Numbered from the stretch's first letter, positions 20,777 to 30,084 are shown. The stretch: 64,000 bases of DNA from Salinimonas iocasae (GCF_006228385.1 NZ_CP039852.1:2062001-2126000), one strand, 5' to 3'. Notes: generated by a model from the letters alone, not told the origin. Numbers and translations: made by a program.

Positions 20777-20808
20777 ACGGCCAGATTTGTTACAATCTGG
20801 CCGTTTTT
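20777..20808 (+). terminator. Terminator after dacA
   Basis: A perfect 11-bp stem (ACGGCCAGATT at 20777-20787, AATCTGGCCGT at 20794-20804) with a 6-nt loop runs into a T-tract. It ends 22 nt before the ybeD start, so ybeD-lipB-lipA may depend on readthrough or on a promoter overlapping this hairpin. Confidence 0.85.
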
Positions 20809-20829
20809 ATTTGCAGTCAAGGATATCGC

Positions 20830-21093
20830 ATGGATACCCGTTTTGATGAATTACTGGATTTTCCCACGTTTCAGACATTTAAAGTACTGGGCGTAGCGCA
20901 CGAAGATCTTCCGACTCAGGTTGTGGCATGTCTGCAGGAACATGCCCCTGGTGATTATTCACCGGCAGTTAAGCCAAGTGCGAAGGGAAATTATCACTCT
21001 GTCTCTGTCAGTGTTAAGGTGACCAGCAAAGAGCACATGGAGACTATTTACACTGAACTTGCGAAAATTGAGTTGGTAAGGGTTGTATTGTAA
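20830..21093 (+). CDS. ybeD: DUF493 family protein YbeD
   Basis: 87 residues, exact family size. Starts [21 protein letters not shown] and ends with the [20 protein letters not shown] strand-helix typical of YbeD, an ACT-like fold. Function is not established; constant linkage to lipB suggests a regulatory role around lipoate. Its stop codon is directly followed by the lipB GTG. Confidence 0.94.
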   Translation: MDTRFDELLDFPTFQTFKVLGVAHEDLPTQVVACLQEHAPGDYSPAVKPSAKGNYHSVSVSVKVTSKEHMETIYTELAKIELVRVVL

Positions 21094-21750
21094 GTGACCA
21101 CGCAGCCCTCTCCTTTAATAATTCGCCAGTTGGGTCGTCAGCCATATTTGCCGGTTTGGCAGAAAATGCAGACATTTACAGATGAGCGACAGGCCGAACA
21201 TGCTGACGAAATCTGGCTGGTTGAACATGATCCTGTCTTTACTCAGGGCCAGGCAGGTAAAGCAGAGCACATCTTAATGCCCGGCGACATCCCCGTGGTT
21301 GAAGTGGATCGGGGTGGTCAGGTGACATACCATGGTCCGGGTCAGCAGGTTATCTACCTGCTATTAGATATCAAACGACGCAAACTGGGTGTCCGCCACC
21401 TTGTTAATGCAATGGAAAACGCCGTGATAGCGTTGCTGGCATCGGATGGTGTTGAAGCGTATGCCAAAAAAGATGCGCCCGGTGTTTATGTTGATGAAAA
21501 AAAGGTTTGTTCATTAGGTCTGCGTATTCGCCGTGGTTGCTCATTCCACGGACTGGCGTTAAATGTTGCCATGGATCTTGAGCCTTTTACCCGCATAAAC
21601 CCGTGTGGTTACGCGGGTATGGAAATGACTGATACACGGACACTAGGAGGAGCAGATTGCCTTGAAGTTGCAGGCCCTGCCCTCATTAAGAAAATACTGA
21701 ACGAGCTGGATATCCAGCAGACAGAATTTAAAGAAGGTTTTGATGAGTAA
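21094..21750 (+). CDS. lipB: Octanoyl-[ACP]:protein octanoyltransferase LipB
   Basis: 218 residues from a GTG abutting the ybeD stop. LipB moves octanoate from acyl carrier protein to the lipoyl domains of 2-oxoacid dehydrogenases and GcvH. The [12 protein letters not shown] substrate loop is at about 73-84, K137 lies in EKKVCSLG, and the acyl-thioester Cys171 in NPCGYAGM. The end overlaps lipA by 8 nt. Confidence 0.97.
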   Translation: MTTQPSPLIIRQLGRQPYLPVWQKMQTFTDERQAEHADEIWLVEHDPVFTQGQAGKAEHILMPGDIPVVEVDRGGQVTYHGPGQQVIYLLLDIKRRKLGVRHLVNAMENAVIALLASDGVEAYAKKDAPGVYVDEKKVCSLGLRIRRGCSFHGLALNVAMDLEPFTRINPCGYAGMEMTDTRTLGGADCLEVAGPALIKKILNELDIQQTEFKEGFDE

Positions 21751-22705
21751 TGCACGTCCCCAAGCCGGAGTGAAACTCCGCGACGATGAAAAGGTCAAAC
21801 ATATTCCCGTCACCGTCATTCCTACTGAAAAAGAGGAAATGCTGCGAAAGCCTGAGTGGATAAAGATCAAGCTGCCGCGCACGACCGACCGCATCGATCA
21901 TATTAAAAAAACACTGCGCAAAAATAATCTTCACTCTGTGTGTGAGGAAGCCAGTTGTCCGAATCTGGCTGAGTGTTTCAACCACGGCACCGCGACATTT
22001 ATGATTCTGGGCGATATTTGTACCAGACGCTGTCCGTTTTGTGATGTGGCTCATGGCAAGCCGCTTCCACCGAGTGCAGAAGAGCCAGAAAAACTGGCCA
22101 GAACAATTGCAGAAATGGATCTAAAATACGTGGTCATAACGTCGGTTGATCGAGATGACCTGCGCGACGGCGGTGCTCAGCACTTTGTTGATTGCATAAA
22201 CGCGATCCGTGAGCACAGTCCAACCACCACGATTGAAGTGCTGGTTCCTGACTTCCGCGGGCGAATGGATCGCGCTTTGGAAATCTTTAAAAATGGCGTT
22301 CCTGATGTATTCAATCACAATCTTGAAACTATCCCACGTTTGTACCGTGAGTGCAGACCGGGCGCCAATTATCAGTGGTCTTTAGATTTACTCAAAAAAT
22401 TTAAGGCACAACATCCTCACGTACCTACCAAGTCTGGTCTGATGATGGGTATGGGTGAGGAATCTGATGAGATTAAAGGTGTACTGCAGGACTTGCGAGA
22501 TCATGGCGTGGATATGTTAACGCTGGGTCAGTATCTGCAACCAAGCCGCCATCATTTTCCAGTGAAAAAATACGTGCACCCAACAGAGTTTGATGCGCTT
22601 GGTGATTTTGCCCGCGAGATTGGCTTCAAGCAGGCTGCATGCGGTCCGATGGTACGCTCAAGCTACCACGCTGATCAGCAGGCTGCCGGTAAGGAAGTTA
22701 AATAG
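21743..22705 (+). CDS. lipA: Lipoyl synthase LipA
   Basis: 320 residues from the ATG at 21743, chosen because GAAGG lies 5 nt upstream; an adjacent TTG at 21740 would add one residue. A radical-SAM enzyme that inserts two sulfurs into octanoyl chains. The auxiliary cluster cysteines are C67, C72 and C78 and the radical-SAM CxxxCxxC is C93, C97 and C100. The C-terminal RSSYHADQ supplies the conserved serine ligand region. It is the last gene of the run, followed by a strong terminator. Confidence 0.97.
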   Translation: MSNARPQAGVKLRDDEKVKHIPVTVIPTEKEEMLRKPEWIKIKLPRTTDRIDHIKKTLRKNNLHSVCEEASCPNLAECFNHGTATFMILGDICTRRCPFCDVAHGKPLPPSAEEPEKLARTIAEMDLKYVVITSVDRDDLRDGGAQHFVDCINAIREHSPTTTIEVLVPDFRGRMDRALEIFKNGVPDVFNHNLETIPRLYRECRPGANYQWSLDLLKKFKAQHPHVPTKSGLMMGMGEESDEIKGVLQDLRDHGVDMLTLGQYLQPSRHHFPVKKYVHPTEFDALGDFAREIGFKQAACGPMVRSSYHADQQAAGKEVK

Positions 22706-22727
22706 TTAAAACCTATTTTCGCAGATT

Positions 22728-22756
22728 AAAAAACCCGGCACATGCCGGGTTTTTTT
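22728..22756. terminator. Bidirectional terminator between lipA and the NarL-type regulator
   Basis: An 8-bp stem (ACCCGGCA at 22733-22740, TGCCGGGT at 22743-22750) is flanked by six A before and seven T after, so it can end lipA on the plus strand and the convergent regulator on the minus strand. Confidence 0.9.
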
Positions 22757-22757
22757 G

Positions 22758-23393
22758 TTAGCTGAGCTGTAATTTATCCATTAACAGCACAGCCTGGGTT
22801 CGGGTATTAATTTCCAGCTTTCGCAGAATCGCACTAATGTGAGCCTTGATAGTTGCTTCAGTGACATTCATTTCATGAGCAATTTGCTTGTTCATCAAGC
22901 CGGAACGTAGGAACGATAACACCTGAATTTGTTTCGGCGTCAGCTCTCTGAACCGTTTGAGCAGCGAAGATAATTCTTCATTCACGGCAGCCAGGTCTGC
23001 TTTTTTATCTTCAGGTACCCAGCTCTCTCCATTTTGCACCCGCACGATGGCATCGGCGATATCTTTTGTCGCAGAAGATTTAGGGATAAAGCCCTGCGCG
23101 CCAAGACTCATAACCTGCGCAATTACCTCAATACCTTCGCTGGCGGAAACCACTGCTACCGGGGTATCCGGGAAAGCCTCTTTCAGGGTTATCAGCCCAT
23201 TAAAATATTCACCGCCAGGCATATTTAAATCCAGCAACACAAGATCTATCTCATGATGTTGCTCCATTACCGCCATCATTGAATCCAGCGAGTCAGCTTC
23301 CAGAATTTTGGCTTCTGTAAAATGCGGCGTCAACGCACCACGCAATGCTTCACGAAAGAGTGGATGATCGTCCGCTACCAGAATATGGGTCAT
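22758..23393 (-). CDS. NarL/FixJ-type response regulator, orphan
   Basis: 211 residues. Receiver domain with the acidic pair D8-D9, phospho-acceptor D55 in LLDLNMPG and the conserved Lys in GFIPKSS. The C-terminal LuxR-type helix-turn-helix (about 143-205) contains LTPKQIQVLSFLRSGLMNKQIAHEM and TIKAHISAIL. No histidine kinase is adjacent, so the partner and regulon are unknown. It is convergent with lipA and divergent from cmoA, with a 168-bp promoter interval. Confidence 0.93.
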   Translation of the reverse strand: MTHILVADDHPLFREALRGALTPHFTEAKILEADSLDSMMAVMEQHHEIDLVLLDLNMPGGEYFNGLITLKEAFPDTPVAVVSASEGIEVIAQVMSLGAQGFIPKSSATKDIADAIVRVQNGESWVPEDKKADLAAVNEELSSLLKRFRELTPKQIQVLSFLRSGLMNKQIAHEMNVTEATIKAHISAILRKLEINTRTQAVLLMDKLQLS

Positions 23394-23530
23394 GGGCTAA
23401 TTACATACCTTGTTACGAATAACTACTTATATGACACTTTAGTCTAACAAGCGTTTGCATGAAAGGGGAAGCGCACTAAAAAGTCAGGTATTAACTGTTG
23501 TAATTGGAAATTACGCTCAAACAGGTAAAA

Positions 23531-23557
23531 TTAACCTATTGAGACCCAATAGGTTAA
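23531..23557 (+). promoter_or_regulatory. Perfect 11-bp inverted repeat covering the cmoA ribosome binding site
   Basis: TTAACCTATTG (23531-23541) and CAATAGGTTAA (23547-23557) are exact inverse complements around a 5-nt loop. The 3' arm contains the only Shine-Dalgarno-like AGG, 8 nt before the cmoA GTG at 23562. In RNA the arm would hide that site; as DNA it could be a dimeric operator. No T-tract follows, so it is not a terminator. Confidence 0.6.
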
Positions 23558-23561
23558 TACC

Positions 23562-24314
23562 GTGCAAAAACAAGATACCATTTTTGCCAATCCCATGGAT
23601 TCGGTAAAGGATTTTAAATTCGATGAAGCGGTGGCTGACGTCTTTCCGGACATGATTCAGCGTTCAGTTCCCGGTTATCAGACCATTATCCATACTATCG
23701 GAGAGCTGGCTGCGCGCTATGTTCGCTCTGCCAGCCATGTGTACGACTTGGGTTGTTCGCTGGGTGCCGCCAGCTTGTCAGTAGCCCGCTCAACTGCAGA
23801 TACGCCCTGTGATATTTTTGCCATCGACAGCTCGCCTGCAATGACCGAGCGTTGTGAAAGAATGGTTCGTTCTTTTTCCTTACCCAATCCGGTCAATGTA
23901 CAGTGTCAGCTGGCACAGGATACAAAAATCAATAATGCCTCCATGGTAATTATGAACTTCACTTTGCAGTTTATTGAACCAGAGCATCGCCTGGCATTAC
24001 TCAAACAAATTTATGATGGAATGAATGATGGAGGCGTACTGGTACTGTCTGAAAAAGTCAGTCACCCAACTGTGCAAGGTAACGAGCTTTTGATTGATCT
24101 TCATCATCAATTCAAACGCGATAATGGCTACAGCGAGCTGGAAGTTTCACAAAAGCGTGCGGCACTGGAAAACGTTATGCTGACTGATTCTTTTGCGACC
24201 CACGAACAGCGCCTTCTGGACGCTGGCTTTAGTGACGTTGTTATGTGGTACAAGTGTTATAACTTCATGTCTCTGGTTGCAATCAAATCCAGTCGGGGAA
24301 ATAACCATGAATAA
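23562..24314 (+). CDS. cmoA: Carboxy-S-adenosyl-L-methionine synthase CmoA
   Basis: 250 residues from a GTG. CmoA converts SAM and prephenate to carboxy-SAM, used by CmoB for the cmo5U34 tRNA modification. The nucleotide site DLGCSLGAA is at about 63-71 and PDMIQRSVPGY, NFTLQF and the ANGYSELE-like DNGYSELE segments are typical. The GTG start aligns well with the family N-terminus (xxxDTIFANP). The end overlaps cmoB by 8 nt. Translation may be affected by the inverted repeat immediately upstream. Confidence 0.96.
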   Translation: MQKQDTIFANPMDSVKDFKFDEAVADVFPDMIQRSVPGYQTIIHTIGELAARYVRSASHVYDLGCSLGAASLSVARSTADTPCDIFAIDSSPAMTERCERMVRSFSLPNPVNVQCQLAQDTKINNASMVIMNFTLQFIEPEHRLALLKQIYDGMNDGGVLVLSEKVSHPTVQGNELLIDLHHQFKRDNGYSELEVSQKRAALENVMLTDSFATHEQRLLDAGFSDVVMWYKCYNFMSLVAIKSSRGNNHE

Positions 24315-25290
24315 TCAGGCACAGCGCTGGTTTGAAAGTGCTTTTCGTTCGCTACTGGGTACCCCCCTAGCCCATTGGCTCGAGACACTGCCACAGCAGA
24401 TGCGCACGTTTGAAAGTCAGGGAAAGCATGGGGAATTCGATAAATGGTGTCGGATGCTTGAAAAATTGCCTCAGACGACACCTTCCGGGGTTAATTTCAG
24501 TGACGCAGTAACTATCGGTGAAGCCCGGGATATCGATTCTTATACCGAGAAACAAATTACAGGCCTGCTAAAACAATTTATGCCCTGGCGAAAGGGCCCT
24601 TACTCGCTGCACGGCATAGACATAGATACTGAATGGCGTTCTGATTTTAAATGGGATCGGGTTGTCCCCCACATCAGCGACCTGGCCGACAGGCTGGTAC
24701 TCGATGTAGGCTGTGGCAGCGGCTATCACATGTGGCGAATGCTCGGATCTGGAGCCCGGGGTGTATATGGTATTGATCCGACCCAACTGTTCATGATTCA
24801 GTTTCAGGCAATTAAGCACTTTGCGCCAGACAATAACATTCACTTTCTGCCCCTGGGCATTGAGCAAATGCAACCACTAAATGCGTTCGACACTGTTTTC
24901 TCCATGGGCGTGTTGTACCACCGTAAAGATCCTATGGCATTTTTGGAGCAACTTAAGCATCAATTGCGGCGCGGTGGTGAGCTTATATTGGAAACACTGG
25001 TTGTCGATGGTGATGAGAATACGGTCTTAATGCCGGGTGAGCGTTACGCGCAAATGCGAAACGTATGGTTTCTACCCAGTGTTGATGCATTAACCAAATG
25101 GCTGGAAAGGCTCGGTTTTGTGGATATCAGTCTGGCAGATGTCAATCGTACCTCGCTGGAAGAACAGCGCGCTACAGAATGGATGACCAGTCAGTCTCTG
25201 CAAGATTTTCTAAACCCTGAAGATCTTTCACTGACCATCGAAGGCTATCCCGCTCCCCAGCGAGCGGTGCTTATCGCAACACGTAAGTAA
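24307..25290 (+). CDS. cmoB: tRNA U34 carboxymethyltransferase CmoB
   Basis: 327 residues from the ATG at 24307, which overlaps the cmoA stop by 8 nt and gives the family N-terminus MNNQAQRWFESAF; longer in-frame readings into cmoA are not credible. CmoB transfers the carboxymethyl group of carboxy-SAM to 5-hydroxyuridine 34. The Rossmann motif LDVGCGSGYHMWRM and the substrate segments FSMGVLYHRKDP and RYAQMRNVWFLPS are present. It forms a two-gene operon with cmoA. Confidence 0.96.
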   Translation: MNNQAQRWFESAFRSLLGTPLAHWLETLPQQMRTFESQGKHGEFDKWCRMLEKLPQTTPSGVNFSDAVTIGEARDIDSYTEKQITGLLKQFMPWRKGPYSLHGIDIDTEWRSDFKWDRVVPHISDLADRLVLDVGCGSGYHMWRMLGSGARGVYGIDPTQLFMIQFQAIKHFAPDNNIHFLPLGIEQMQPLNAFDTVFSMGVLYHRKDPMAFLEQLKHQLRRGGELILETLVVDGDENTVLMPGERYAQMRNVWFLPSVDALTKWLERLGFVDISLADVNRTSLEEQRATEWMTSQSLQDFLNPEDLSLTIEGYPAPQRAVLIATRK

Positions 25291-25331
25291 TTACCACAAA
25301 TCCATTTATGTGTCTTTTGGCACAATAGTTG

Positions 25332-25379
25332 TTACCTGTTTTGCTATTATTAATGTGCACAATGCACCAAGACAGGTAA
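25332..25379 (+). promoter_or_regulatory. Nested inverted repeats in the leader of the glucosylglycerate cluster
   Basis: TTACCTGT (25332-25339) and ACAGGTAA (25372-25379) are exact 8-bp inverse complements. Between them sits a second repeat, GTGCA-CAA-TGCAC (25355-25367). The outer 3' arm contains the AGG that serves as ribosome site 7 nt before the ATG at 25384. A poorly matched promoter (TTGGCA at 25317) lies just upstream. This could be a stem hiding the ribosome site or two operators for a dimeric repressor. Confidence 0.5.
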
Positions 25380-25383
25380 TGAC

Positions 25384-26262
25384 ATGGATATTGCTCCTTT
25401 TATTGCACAACATCAGTTACCCGATAATTACGCAGACGTTGCACAAAACTGGTTCAACCCTCTGGCTGAAGAGATAGCGATGCTTCAACATAGTGCAGGC
25501 ATGCCTGTGTTCGTTGGCGTCAACGGTAGCCAAGGGTCTGGCAAATCAACCCTGTGCGACTATATCGCGTTTTATCTTCAAAACACCCAGTCTCTCAATG
25601 TTGTTGTACTTTCTGTCGACGATTTTTATTTATCCAGAGAAGAGCGCTTCAAGCTGTCTGAAAAGGTCCATCCGTTATTAACGACGCGGGGCGTTCCCGG
25701 TACCCACGATACACAGTTGGCCCAGTCAACATTATGGGCATTAAAGAATAATCAGAAGGTCGCATTGCCACGCTTTGATAAAGCCAGTGACGATCCAAAA
25801 CCAGAATCAGACTGGCCTGTGATCAATAAACCCGTGGATATCGTTCTTATTGAGGGCTGGTGCTGGGGGGTGCCTGCTCAGACTGAAGATGCACTGGTCG
25901 AGCCGGTGAATACGCTCGAGCGTCGTGAAGATCCGCAAGGAATATGGCGTCGCTTCGTCAATACCCAGCTTGCAGGTACCTACCAACAGCTTTTTGAGCA
26001 AATGGATTACTGGGTCATGCTAAAAGCGCCATCCTTTGAGCATGTTTACCAATGGCGTTGTGAACAGGAACATAAACTGGCAGCGCGTCAGAAGCCAGGT
26101 GTACCCAGTAATATAATGAGCGATGAACAGATAGCCCGCTTTATCCAACACTACCAACGCCTCACAGAACACGCACTGAGCACGTTGCCTGGGCAATGCG
26201 ACAAAGTATTTGAACTGGATGGCGAAAGAAAAATAACAAATGTACTTAAAGGTAACCGATGA
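25384..26262 (+). CDS. P-loop D-glycerate 3-kinase-like protein
   Basis: 292 residues. The Walker A motif GSQGSGKST is at 48-56, followed by VVVLSVDDFYLS, RGVPGTHD, LPRFDKASDDP and LIEGWCWGVP, the pattern of the plant glycerate kinase / YggC / Tda10 branch of the phosphoribulokinase-like P-loop kinases. Expected reaction: ATP + D-glycerate to 3-phosphoglycerate. As first gene of a cluster that releases glycerate from glucosylglycerate, this role fits well. It overlaps the next gene by 4 nt. Kinase fold is certain; the substrate is inferred from family and context. Confidence 0.88.
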   Translation: MDIAPFIAQHQLPDNYADVAQNWFNPLAEEIAMLQHSAGMPVFVGVNGSQGSGKSTLCDYIAFYLQNTQSLNVVVLSVDDFYLSREERFKLSEKVHPLLTTRGVPGTHDTQLAQSTLWALKNNQKVALPRFDKASDDPKPESDWPVINKPVDIVLIEGWCWGVPAQTEDALVEPVNTLERREDPQGIWRRFVNTQLAGTYQQLFEQMDYWVMLKAPSFEHVYQWRCEQEHKLAARQKPGVPSNIMSDEQIARFIQHYQRLTEHALSTLPGQCDKVFELDGERKITNVLKGNR

Positions 26263-27083
26263 GTTCAACGGACACGCTAGTATTTACCGACATGGACGGC
26301 ACATTGCTGGACCATCACACGTACAGCTTTGACGCTGCCAAACCGGCTTTGGCATCACTGAAGCAAAAAAATATTCCCGTTATACCCTGCACCAGTAAAA
26401 CGTACGCTGAGATGGTGGAGTTGCGCGATTATATCGGCCTTACCGGCCCTTTTATTGTTGAAAACGGTGCTGCGGCGTTTGTACCACACGGTGTGCTGAG
26501 TCAAAAGCCGGTCGGAGCGATTTGGCAGGATGGATTCTGGTGCCAGTCGTTCACCTCTCCTAAAGCCCACTGGCTGAAGTTACTGGAGATGATCAAACCC
26601 GAGTTTGAGGGCGAGTTTACCCATTTTAGTGAAATGAGTATTGATGACATCGTTCAGGCTACTGGCCTGGATGAAGCATCAGCATCACGTGCTGCCCAGC
26701 GACAATATGGCGAGCCTGTGATGTGGCTGGGCGATGAACATCGGAAATCTGAATTCTTGCGCGCGGTCAAAGCACGGGGAGCCCAACCGCTGGAAGGTGG
26801 TCGTTTTATTCATATTTCCGGCGATTGTGACAAAGGTGCCGCACTGCGGTGGCTCGTGCAGGCGTTTGGCCGTCAAAGTGAAAAGACACCCCGAGCCATT
26901 GCACTGGGCGACGGCAAAAATGATATCGCGATGCTCGAAGCTGCGGATATTGCAGTGATTATTAAGTCACTCAATCACCCGCCCCCAACAGTAAAAAAAG
27001 AAGAAGCGCTTTACACCAGTACCCTACCCGGTCCGGAAGGCTGGACAGAAATGCTCACAAAATTGCTTTCATTACAAAATTAG
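26259..27083 (+). CDS. HAD-IIB phosphatase of the mannosyl/glucosyl-3-phosphoglycerate phosphatase family
   Basis: 274 residues. The HAD nucleophile motif DMDGTLL has D11 and D13; motif II is CTSK (44-47), K192 lies in DKGAAL, and the acidic motif is GDGKND (217-222). The family includes MpgP and E. coli YedP. Next to gpgS it is expected to dephosphorylate glucosyl-3-phosphoglycerate to glucosylglycerate (GpgP activity). It overlaps the kinase gene by 4 nt and sits 8 bp before gpgS, which has its own AGGAGG site. The choice of glucosyl over mannosyl substrate is inferred from the neighbouring synthase. Confidence 0.9.
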   Translation: MSSTDTLVFTDMDGTLLDHHTYSFDAAKPALASLKQKNIPVIPCTSKTYAEMVELRDYIGLTGPFIVENGAAAFVPHGVLSQKPVGAIWQDGFWCQSFTSPKAHWLKLLEMIKPEFEGEFTHFSEMSIDDIVQATGLDEASASRAAQRQYGEPVMWLGDEHRKSEFLRAVKARGAQPLEGGRFIHISGDCDKGAALRWLVQAFGRQSEKTPRAIALGDGKNDIAMLEAADIAVIIKSLNHPPPTVKKEEALYTSTLPGPEGWTEMLTKLLSLQN

Positions 27084-27091
27084 GAGGTACC

Positions 27092-28315
27092 ATGGCCGAT
27101 TTTTATCAAAACGGTGTGGTGACAACATTACATAACCTGGCTAATCGACCCACGGAAGATTTAGAAGCCGAGTTATTACGCTTTTCGCAAAAACGCCCGA
27201 TGGCTTTAATTTTGCCATCTCTGTACTCTGAACTCGAGGGTAAAGCGCTTCCCAATATTCTTGATGAATTAACCAACGTTCCCTATTTGTCAGAAATAGT
27301 TATTGGTCTGGACCGTGCAGACAAAGCGCAATATCAGCACGCCCTTAAGTTTTTCGGCCGCCTTCCACAGCATCACCGGGTATTGTGGAATGACGGGCCT
27401 CGTCTTAAAGCCATTGACGAGGAACTCACCGAGCTTGGTCTTGCGCCTAAAGAGCTGGGTAAAGGCCGGAATGTCTGGTATTGCATGGGTTATATTCTGG
27501 CCTCAAACCGCGCCGAATCAGTGGCGTTGCATGATTGCGATATCGTGACCTATAACCGGGATTTACTGGCAAGGCTGATTTACCCGGTCGCCAACCCCAT
27601 GTTCAATTATGAATTCTGTAAGGGCTATTATGCCCGGGTGGCTGATGGCAAAATTAATGGCCGGGTTTCCCGCCTGTTGGTCACTCCCCTACTTCGAGCA
27701 TTGAAGCGTACACTTGGTGATCATGAGTATCTGGAATTTATGGACAGTTTCCGCTACCCACTGGCCGGCGAGTTTTCTTTCAGAAGGGATGTACTGAACG
27801 ATATTCGAATCCCGAGTGACTGGGGACTTGAGATTGGTGTTCTCTCGGAGATGCACCGTAATTATTCGCATAATCGTTTGTGTCAGGCTGATATTGCCGA
27901 AACCTACGATCATAAGCATCAGGACTTGTCTTTGAATAATGATCAGGGTGGCTTGTCCAAGATGTCTATCGATATCACCAAGGCGGTATTCAGAAAACTG
28001 GCTACACAAGGATTCACGTTTAGTAATGAGATGTTCCGCTCAATCAAGGCAACGTACTACCGCATCGCGCTGGACTTTGTTGAAACCTATCATAACGATG
28101 CCATCATGAATGGTCTCAACCTGGATATTCACCGGGAAGAAAAAGCCGTAGAAATGTTTGCCAGTAATATTATGAAAGCGGGTCAGAGTTTTCTGGAAAG
28201 CCCGATGGAAACGCCTTTCATACCGAGCTGGAACAGAGTTACCAGCGCGGTGCCAGATATTTTAGACAGATTATTAGAAGCAGTGGAAGCAGATACGTCC
28301 GAATTACTGGGGTAG
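27092..28315 (+). CDS. gpgS: Glucosyl-3-phosphoglycerate synthase (GpgS)
   Basis: 407 residues, GT-A fold glycosyltransferase. It carries ALILPSLYSE near 38-47, the GKGRNVW loop (123-130) and a DxD-type metal/nucleotide site HDCD (147-150). The family (CAZy GT81) transfers glucose from an NDP-glucose to D-3-phosphoglycerate. The strong AGGAGG site is 4 nt before the ATG. Sandwiched between a matching phosphatase and a GH13_18 phosphorylase, with 3 nt to the latter. A mannosyl-specific synthase is an alternative, but the whole cluster points to glucose. Confidence 0.88.
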   Translation: MADFYQNGVVTTLHNLANRPTEDLEAELLRFSQKRPMALILPSLYSELEGKALPNILDELTNVPYLSEIVIGLDRADKAQYQHALKFFGRLPQHHRVLWNDGPRLKAIDEELTELGLAPKELGKGRNVWYCMGYILASNRAESVALHDCDIVTYNRDLLARLIYPVANPMFNYEFCKGYYARVADGKINGRVSRLLVTPLLRALKRTLGDHEYLEFMDSFRYPLAGEFSFRRDVLNDIRIPSDWGLEIGVLSEMHRNYSHNRLCQADIAETYDHKHQDLSLNNDQGGLSKMSIDITKAVFRKLATQGFTFSNEMFRSIKATYYRIALDFVETYHNDAIMNGLNLDIHREEKAVEMFASNIMKAGQSFLESPMETPFIPSWNRVTSAVPDILDRLLEAVEADTSELLG

Positions 28316-28318
28316 CCC

Positions 28319-30079
28319 ATGACAGCTAATCTGAAAGCATTACACGAAAAAGTCTCGCATCATCTTCAGGCTATTTATGCTGATGTGGTGCTGGACCGGC
28401 CGGTTGGTGAGCTGGCCACTGCACTTATGCAAACCATGCGCATCGACAATGATGATGACATTATTGCGCCGCAATCCCATTGTAACTACTGGGACGAAGG
28501 CGATGTGGTAATGATTACCTATGGTGACAGTATTACCGATGGTCATGAGAAACCGCTGTTTACCCTGCACCGTTTTTTGAATACGTATTGTGTCAATACC
28601 ATCAATAATGTGCATATTCTGCCATTTTTCCCCTACAGCTCTGACGATGGTTTTTCAGTCATTGATTATTCCAGCGTTAACGAATCACTGGGTGAGTGGG
28701 AAGATATCAGCGGTCTGGCTGAAGAATACGGATTGATGGTTGATCTGGTGGTGAACCACTGTTCTTCACGCAGTGCATGGTTTGAAAATTTCATAAAGGG
28801 AGAAGGCACTGGCAGTGATTTTTTCTTCACCGCCAGTCCGGATGACGACCTGTCCATGGTAACCCGCCCGCGCGTGTCCCCGTTATTGCGAGAAACGCAG
28901 ACCAGCGAGGGTACGAAGTATGTCTGGTGCACATTCAGCCACGATCAGGTGGACTTTGATTTTCGTAATCCTAAGGTGTTATTGGCGTTTATGGAAATTA
29001 TCCGCCTTTACATCGATAAGGGCGCGAAGATTTTCCGAATGGATGCGGTTGCTTTTTTATGGAAAATCGTTGGCACCACGTGTATTAATCTTGAGCAGAC
29101 ACACGAAATTATTCGCCTGATGCGCACGCTCATTGAGCATGTCGATCCGCGTATCATTATTATCACCGAAACCAATATTCCCAATCGCGAAAACCTTACT
29201 TACTTCGGTAACGCTAACGAAGCTCACGCCATCTATAACTTTTCCCTGCCACCGTTATTGGTGAATACGCTGGTTACAGGTGATTGCAGGTACCTTAAAA
29301 GCTGGATGATGAGCATGCCACCAGCGCAAAGCGGCACAACATATTTCAACTTTATCGCATCACACGATGGTATTGGTTTGCGTCCTGCCGAGGGACTGTT
29401 AGCCGACGAAGAAATTTCGTCACTGGTACATGCGATGCAGCACTTCGGCGGTAAAGTATCCTGGCGCGCTTCTGCGCACGGGCAGCAAAAACCCTACGAA
29501 ATTAACATCACTTTATTTGATGCACTACAGGGTACCATTGCCGGACCCGATCGTTTTCAGGTAGACAGATTTATCTGTGCACATGCGATTATGCTGGCCA
29601 TGGAAGGAATTCCTGGCGTTTATATTCATAGCCTGCTTGGTACTTCCAACGATTATGAGAAGGTCGCCAATACAGGGCAGAACCGCTCAATAAACCGAAA
29701 AAGGTGGGATCTTTCGGAGCTCGAAGCGCTTCTCGATTCGCCCTTTTCACAGCATCATAAGGTACTGACAAGACTATCTCAGCTTATTCGTATCAGAAAA
29801 GCACAACCTGCTTTTCATCCAAATGCGACGCAATTTACCCTGCAACTGGGAAATCAGGTATTCGGTTTCTGGCGGCAAAGCCTCGACAGGCAGCAGAGCC
29901 TGTTCAGTATCAGTAACATCAGTGATAAAGAGCAGTCTGTTCTGCTATCGGATATAAATTTGTTTGGTACCGACCACTGGATGGATTTAATTACCCGTGA
30001 ACCCATCGATAATGATGAAAACTACCTGCAGTTAAAACCTTATCAGACTGTGTGGATAAGTAACCTCGATCCTTCCTGA
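28319..30079 (+). CDS. GH13_18 glycoside phosphorylase, probable glucosylglycerate phosphorylase
   Basis: 586 residues, alpha-amylase-like (beta/alpha)8 barrel. Catalytic residues are readable: nucleophile D242 in FRMDAVAF, acid/base E284 in IITETN and stabiliser D350 in SHDGIGL; the substrate strand reads [14 protein letters not shown]. The sequence is of the sucrose-phosphorylase subfamily, which also contains glucosylglycerate phosphorylase (the E. coli YcjM type). It would release glucose 1-phosphate and D-glycerate from glucosylglycerate with phosphate. Sucrose or sucrose 6-phosphate phosphorylase are alternatives, but no sucrose genes are nearby whereas all genes for glucosylglycerate are. 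A strong terminator follows. Confidence 0.85.
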   Translation: MTANLKALHEKVSHHLQAIYADVVLDRPVGELATALMQTMRIDNDDDIIAPQSHCNYWDEGDVVMITYGDSITDGHEKPLFTLHRFLNTYCVNTINNVHILPFFPYSSDDGFSVIDYSSVNESLGEWEDISGLAEEYGLMVDLVVNHCSSRSAWFENFIKGEGTGSDFFFTASPDDDLSMVTRPRVSPLLRETQTSEGTKYVWCTFSHDQVDFDFRNPKVLLAFMEIIRLYIDKGAKIFRMDAVAFLWKIVGTTCINLEQTHEIIRLMRTLIEHVDPRIIIITETNIPNRENLTYFGNANEAHAIYNFSLPPLLVNTLVTGDCRYLKSWMMSMPPAQSGTTYFNFIASHDGIGLRPAEGLLADEEISSLVHAMQHFGGKVSWRASAHGQQKPYEINITLFDALQGTIAGPDRFQVDRFICAHAIMLAMEGIPGVYIHSLLGTSNDYEKVANTGQNRSINRKRWDLSELEALLDSPFSQHHKVLTRLSQLIRIRKAQPAFHPNATQFTLQLGNQVFGFWRQSLDRQQSLFSISNISDKEQSVLLSDINLFGTDHWMDLITREPIDNDENYLQLKPYQTVWISNLDPS

Positions 30080-30084
30080 AAAGA

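Noticed and set aside
24193..24306. Longer cmoB start inside cmoA
   Set aside because: It would add 38 residues encoded within cmoA with no homology to the CmoB N-terminus; the ATG at 24307 overlaps the cmoA stop normally.
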